A stretch of DNA of 64,000 nt from NCBI RefSeq assembly GCF_020091405.1, contig NZ_CP081903.1, positions 1,426,001 through 1,490,000 of the forward strand, given 5' to 3'. This document shows, one piece after another, positions 62,201-64,000 of the stretch. Every line of letters starts with the position of its first letter. The first letter of the stretch is position 1. The notes under the pieces were generated by a model, which had not been told where the DNA came from, searched no databases, and worked only from the letters and a program-made list of their open reading frames with translations. The position numbers and the translations under genes are program-made. The DNA is from Bacteroides cellulosilyticus. Lineage in GTDB: Bacteria > Bacteroidota > Bacteroidia > Bacteroidales > Bacteroidaceae.

Positions 62201-62426
62201 GCACCGAAACAGCGATTATGTCCGGCTCAAAAATGCGGAAATAGGTTATACCTTTTCGAAAGCACTAATCAACAAGATTGGAATATCAAATGCCAGAATC
62301 TATCTTACTGGTTTGAATTTGTATACATGGAGTAAAATCAAGACCTTTGACCCGGAAATACCCGATGGTACGGGCAGTTACCCACAACAACGTACTATCA
62401 ACATGGGAATAAACTTTTCTTTTTAA
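59265..62426 (+). CDS. SusC-type TonB-dependent transporter (mannan locus)
   Basis: A 1053-residue protein with a long N-terminal region and signal peptide (about 1-45). A carboxypeptidase-like domain (NITGQVKDNMGESLIGVTVQ), the TonB-box region LQEVVVVGYGTQKRLN, the plug (WIRGFGTYGTANSPLIMVDG; DASSTAVYGVRGANGVILIT) and a barrel ending in Phe (MGINFSF) follow. By eye it uses more A/T-ending codons than the two upstream glycosidase genes and the other susC. It imports alpha-mannan fragments by context. Confidence 0.95.
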   Translation: MKEIKKRKWFILTKHSTRITAICISLLVIGAFSEQVYSKDNLVNKATNITDGIRQEAKRNITGQVKDNMGESLIGVTVQIKGEVGGTITDIDGKFTIKANIGDKLVVSYIGYTPQEIMIDNREHFSIVLNEDVNELQEVVVVGYGTQKRLNVTGSVSSVSSNQLKQSPVANISNALAGRLPGIISVQRGGEPGNDGANIWIRGFGTYGTANSPLIMVDGLERSYDNIDPNEIEDITILKDASSTAVYGVRGANGVILITTKRGTAEKPQISVNLQTAIQQPTRLPKYLDSYDALTLYREGLVNDGLNAAMYTDEYLAKYRDNSNPTYKYLYPNVNWQDEMLKPSSMMHQANININGKNSFVRYFVSVSYMQQNGLYNYEDATEDYNIQATLNRYNFRSNVDLSISKNLEMEVNLGGIIRDRNYPNVDTGDLWNRLKITPPWWYPVQNPDGSAAGVQGLARNPYAMLTQQGYRKNFETTLQATAGFTWKLPWVTPGLSIKGRLSFDTMNFRDVTRAKGAYTYRYVTNEDEPDLSKGTYIRVEEGTNTLDYSVNANGNKKVIAELYLNYERRFGKHDIKGLLLYNQESYSAAVGGGKNNAISGLPYKYQGLVGRAAYAFDDRYFAEFNFGYNGSENFIKGRRFGFFPAFSAGWLISNESFIQDNLPQISLLKLRVSAGVVGNDKSGQRFLYQGKWILDAPGYQFGTNNDGAWYAGAEENATGNPFVTWEKSKKFNFGLDLGLWNNELKLETDIFYERRDNILTQPLTIPEIVGIANLPMINAGIVDNKGFEATLTYQKNINDFGYFIRGNVSFARNKIVDITEPKLEGREWQARTGRRINEHMGLTAIGLFKDWEDIASSPKQTFGPVQPGDIKYADLNGDGQIDTQDEGYLGRVSIPETMAGLSLGLNYKGFDISVLFQGAFGAYVYYGGSSTYPFSQNSSVLAEVKDNYFSTQNPNVNALYPRMTSNDNANNYRVSSFWHRNSDYVRLKNAEIGYTFSKALINKIGISNARIYLTGLNLYTWSKIKTFDPEIPDGTGSYPQQRTINMGINFSF

Positions 62427-62445
62427 CACTATAAATTATCAGAAC

Positions 62446-64000
62446 ATGAAAAAAATATATTTCATCATTATATATTCACTATTAGTGACTTCATGTGACT
62501 TCTTGGATATCGTGCCGAAAGAAGTTGTAATGGAGGAGGATATTTGGAATGACATCAAGAATGCTGAAAAAGTACTTGCAAAACTCTATAATGCTATACC
62601 TAGCGAAACGATGAGCGATGATGTGTGGGGGGCATCAGACGAAGCCTGGCATCATTGGGAAAATAACAATCAGTCTTCATGGAAATACAATACCGGAAGT
62701 TGGGGTCCAACAGACAACCCACTTGGAAACTGGAATTGGCGCTATCAAGATATACGCCGGGCAAACCTATTTATTGAACATATTGAGTCTGTACCTCTAC
62801 AAGGAGACCAACAAGAGTATTATCAAGTAAGAATACCCGTATTTAAAGCCGAAGCTCGTTTTTTACGTGCATTCTACTATTTTGATTTACTTAAAAGATA
62901 TGGAGCGGTACCTCTGATTACCGAGTCTATAAAAGATATCAATAACACCACTTCAACTTTAATAGAACGAAATTCTGTAGACGAAATAGTTCAATTCATT
63001 GTTAATGAATGCGATGACATTAAACACACTCTCAAAGTAGATTATACCGATGAGCCCTCTCAGACTGGTAGAGTGACAAGAGGAGCAGCCCTTGCACTGA
63101 AAAGTCGTACATTACTTTACGCCGCCAGTCCACTATTCAATGGCAATAAACTATATGAGAACATAACTAAACAAGACGGAACCCCGCTATTTAGTACAAA
63201 TTACGATCAAGAAAAATGGAAAAAAGCTGCTGACGCAGCTGAAGAACTATTAGCTTTGGTAGACCAAGATGTTTACGAACTCTATCAACCCAATCCCGAT
63301 AACCCAGTGGATAATTATGCACAATTATTCTACACTCGCGAATGGAAAGAAACAATTTTAGCTTATTCACAAGGTAATGGTAACGGTTATGAAATCGGAC
63401 ATTTTCCGAACGGATATCCCTTCAACGGACAGGGTAAAATGAGTGTATTACAGGAATTAGTTGACGCTTACGAAACAAATACAGGATTTCCCATAGACGA
63501 CCCACGAAGCGGTTACACAGAAAAAGGATTCTGGGATGGAGTCATGTGGGACGGAATAGAATTCTCTGATGTCCATAATGTATCCAACATGTATTTCAAC
63601 CGCGATCCACGATTTTATGCTTCTATCTATTTTCAATACTGTAACTGGGTGCTATCACGCCATAAAAGGCCTGTCAAGTTTGCTTATTACGGAAACAGAA
63701 ACTTCAACAATGATGACTCCGATGCGTGGCCTTGGTCAATGGGAACACACAACATGACAGGATACGGAGTTCGAAAATGGGGATCTCCTGAAGTAGATAT
63801 TTTAAACGGAACAGGAACTGCCCGAAGAAATATTCCCGTCTTCCGCTTAGCAGAAATCTACCTAAACTATGCAGAGGCATTAAATGAATATTTAGAGAAA
63901 CCTGATCAAAGAGTATACGATGCAGTGAACAAGGTAAGAGCACGTGTACAAATGCCTGCACTTCCTATCAAAGACAGAACGGAAGATTTAACTAAAGAAG
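62446..64000 (+). CDS. SusD/RagB-type lipoprotein (mannan locus), C-terminus beyond the window
   Basis: The ATG at 62446, 19 bp after the susC stop, opens a frame with no stop to the window end (518 codons). A lipoprotein signal (LVTSCDFLD) opens it. SusD features: FKAEARFLRAFYYFDLLKRY, RGAALALKSRTLLYAASPLFNG and IPVFRLAEIYLNYAEALNE. By position and helix content about 90% of the protein is present. It pairs with the preceding SusC. Confidence 0.93.
   Translation, partial: MKKIYFIIIYSLLVTSCDFLDIVPKEVVMEEDIWNDIKNAEKVLAKLYNAIPSETMSDDVWGASDEAWHHWENNNQSSWKYNTGSWGPTDNPLGNWNWRYQDIRRANLFIEHIESVPLQGDQQEYYQVRIPVFKAEARFLRAFYYFDLLKRYGAVPLITESIKDINNTTSTLIERNSVDEIVQFIVNECDDIKHTLKVDYTDEPSQTGRVTRGAALALKSRTLLYAASPLFNGNKLYENITKQDGTPLFSTNYDQEKWKKAADAAEELLALVDQDVYELYQPNPDNPVDNYAQLFYTREWKETILAYSQGNGNGYEIGHFPNGYPFNGQGKMSVLQELVDAYETNTGFPIDDPRSGYTEKGFWDGVMWDGIEFSDVHNVSNMYFNRDPRFYASIYFQYCNWVLSRHKRPVKFAYYGNRNFNNDDSDAWPWSMGTHNMTGYGVRKWGSPEVDILNGTGTARRNIPVFRLAEIYLNYAEALNEYLEKPDQRVYDAVNKVRARVQMPALPIKDRTEDLTKE

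Overview
The window looks like a chromosomal segment of a gut Bacteroides (Bacteroidota). The evidence is two SusC/SusD pairs, a hybrid two-component system, glycoside hydrolases with signal peptides, repeated TAnnTTTG-type -7 promoter elements and moderate GC. No rRNA, tRNA, CRISPR array, transposase or integrase was recognised. Species cannot be named from the sequence.

Layout. (1) 1-10642, minus strand: a truncated ApbE-like gene, a double DUF1080 protein, two Tat-exported Gfo/Idh/MocA oxidoreductases, a two-helix membrane protein, a hybrid two-component regulator (HTCS) and a GH2 enzyme. This resembles the 3-keto-glycoside / glucosinolate loci known from B. thetaiotaomicron. (2) 11057-23642, minus strand: a large signalling cluster. 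It holds a zinc-ribbon protein, a Hanks-type kinase with an N-terminal array of KTLRP motifs, a four-module AAA+ protein, a zinc-ribbon/FHA protein carrying the same KT(L/M)RPG motif, a PP2C phosphatase, a membrane-anchored LuxR-like protein, a possible 40-residue peptide and three DUF2589 proteins. This is the best candidate for an undescribed system. (3) 24729-42415, mostly plus strand: housekeeping genes (mnmG, apt, uvrC, dtd, a MazG-like gene, deoC, a polyprenyl synthase, polA, an HD hydrolase, ychF, a ketopantoate-reductase-like gene, an ORF6N gene and two tandem lgt copies). (4) 42466-55418: a ribose/nucleoside-type utilisation locus with a divergent large unknown protein, ribokinase, sugar permease, SusC, SusD, a FISUMP lipoprotein, two paralogous beta-propeller lipoproteins and a nucleoside hydrolase. 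(5) 56515-64000: an alpha-mannan locus with GH76, GH125, SusC and a SusD cut by the window edge.

How genes work together. In the signalling cluster the kinase probably phosphorylates threonines in KT(L/M)RPG motifs on itself and on the FHA protein. The FHA domain would read the mark and PP2C would remove it. The AAA+ machine and DUF2589 proteins are the likely effectors. In the ribose-type locus, outer-membrane SusC/D import feeds a periplasmic nucleoside hydrolase, an inner-membrane permease and ribokinase. In the mannan locus, endo-acting GH76 and exo-acting GH125 cleave alpha-1,6-mannose chains.

The non-coding DNA is unusual. Several intergenic regions carry arrays with an exact 22-nt period (10889-10976, 23927-24014, 24160-24247, 24369-24443, 51989-52098, 55684-55903). 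Arrays 28 kb apart share one unit family and arrays 13 kb apart share another. A perfect 32-bp inverted repeat lies upstream of mnmG. All coordinates and motifs were read by eye; no database search was run.
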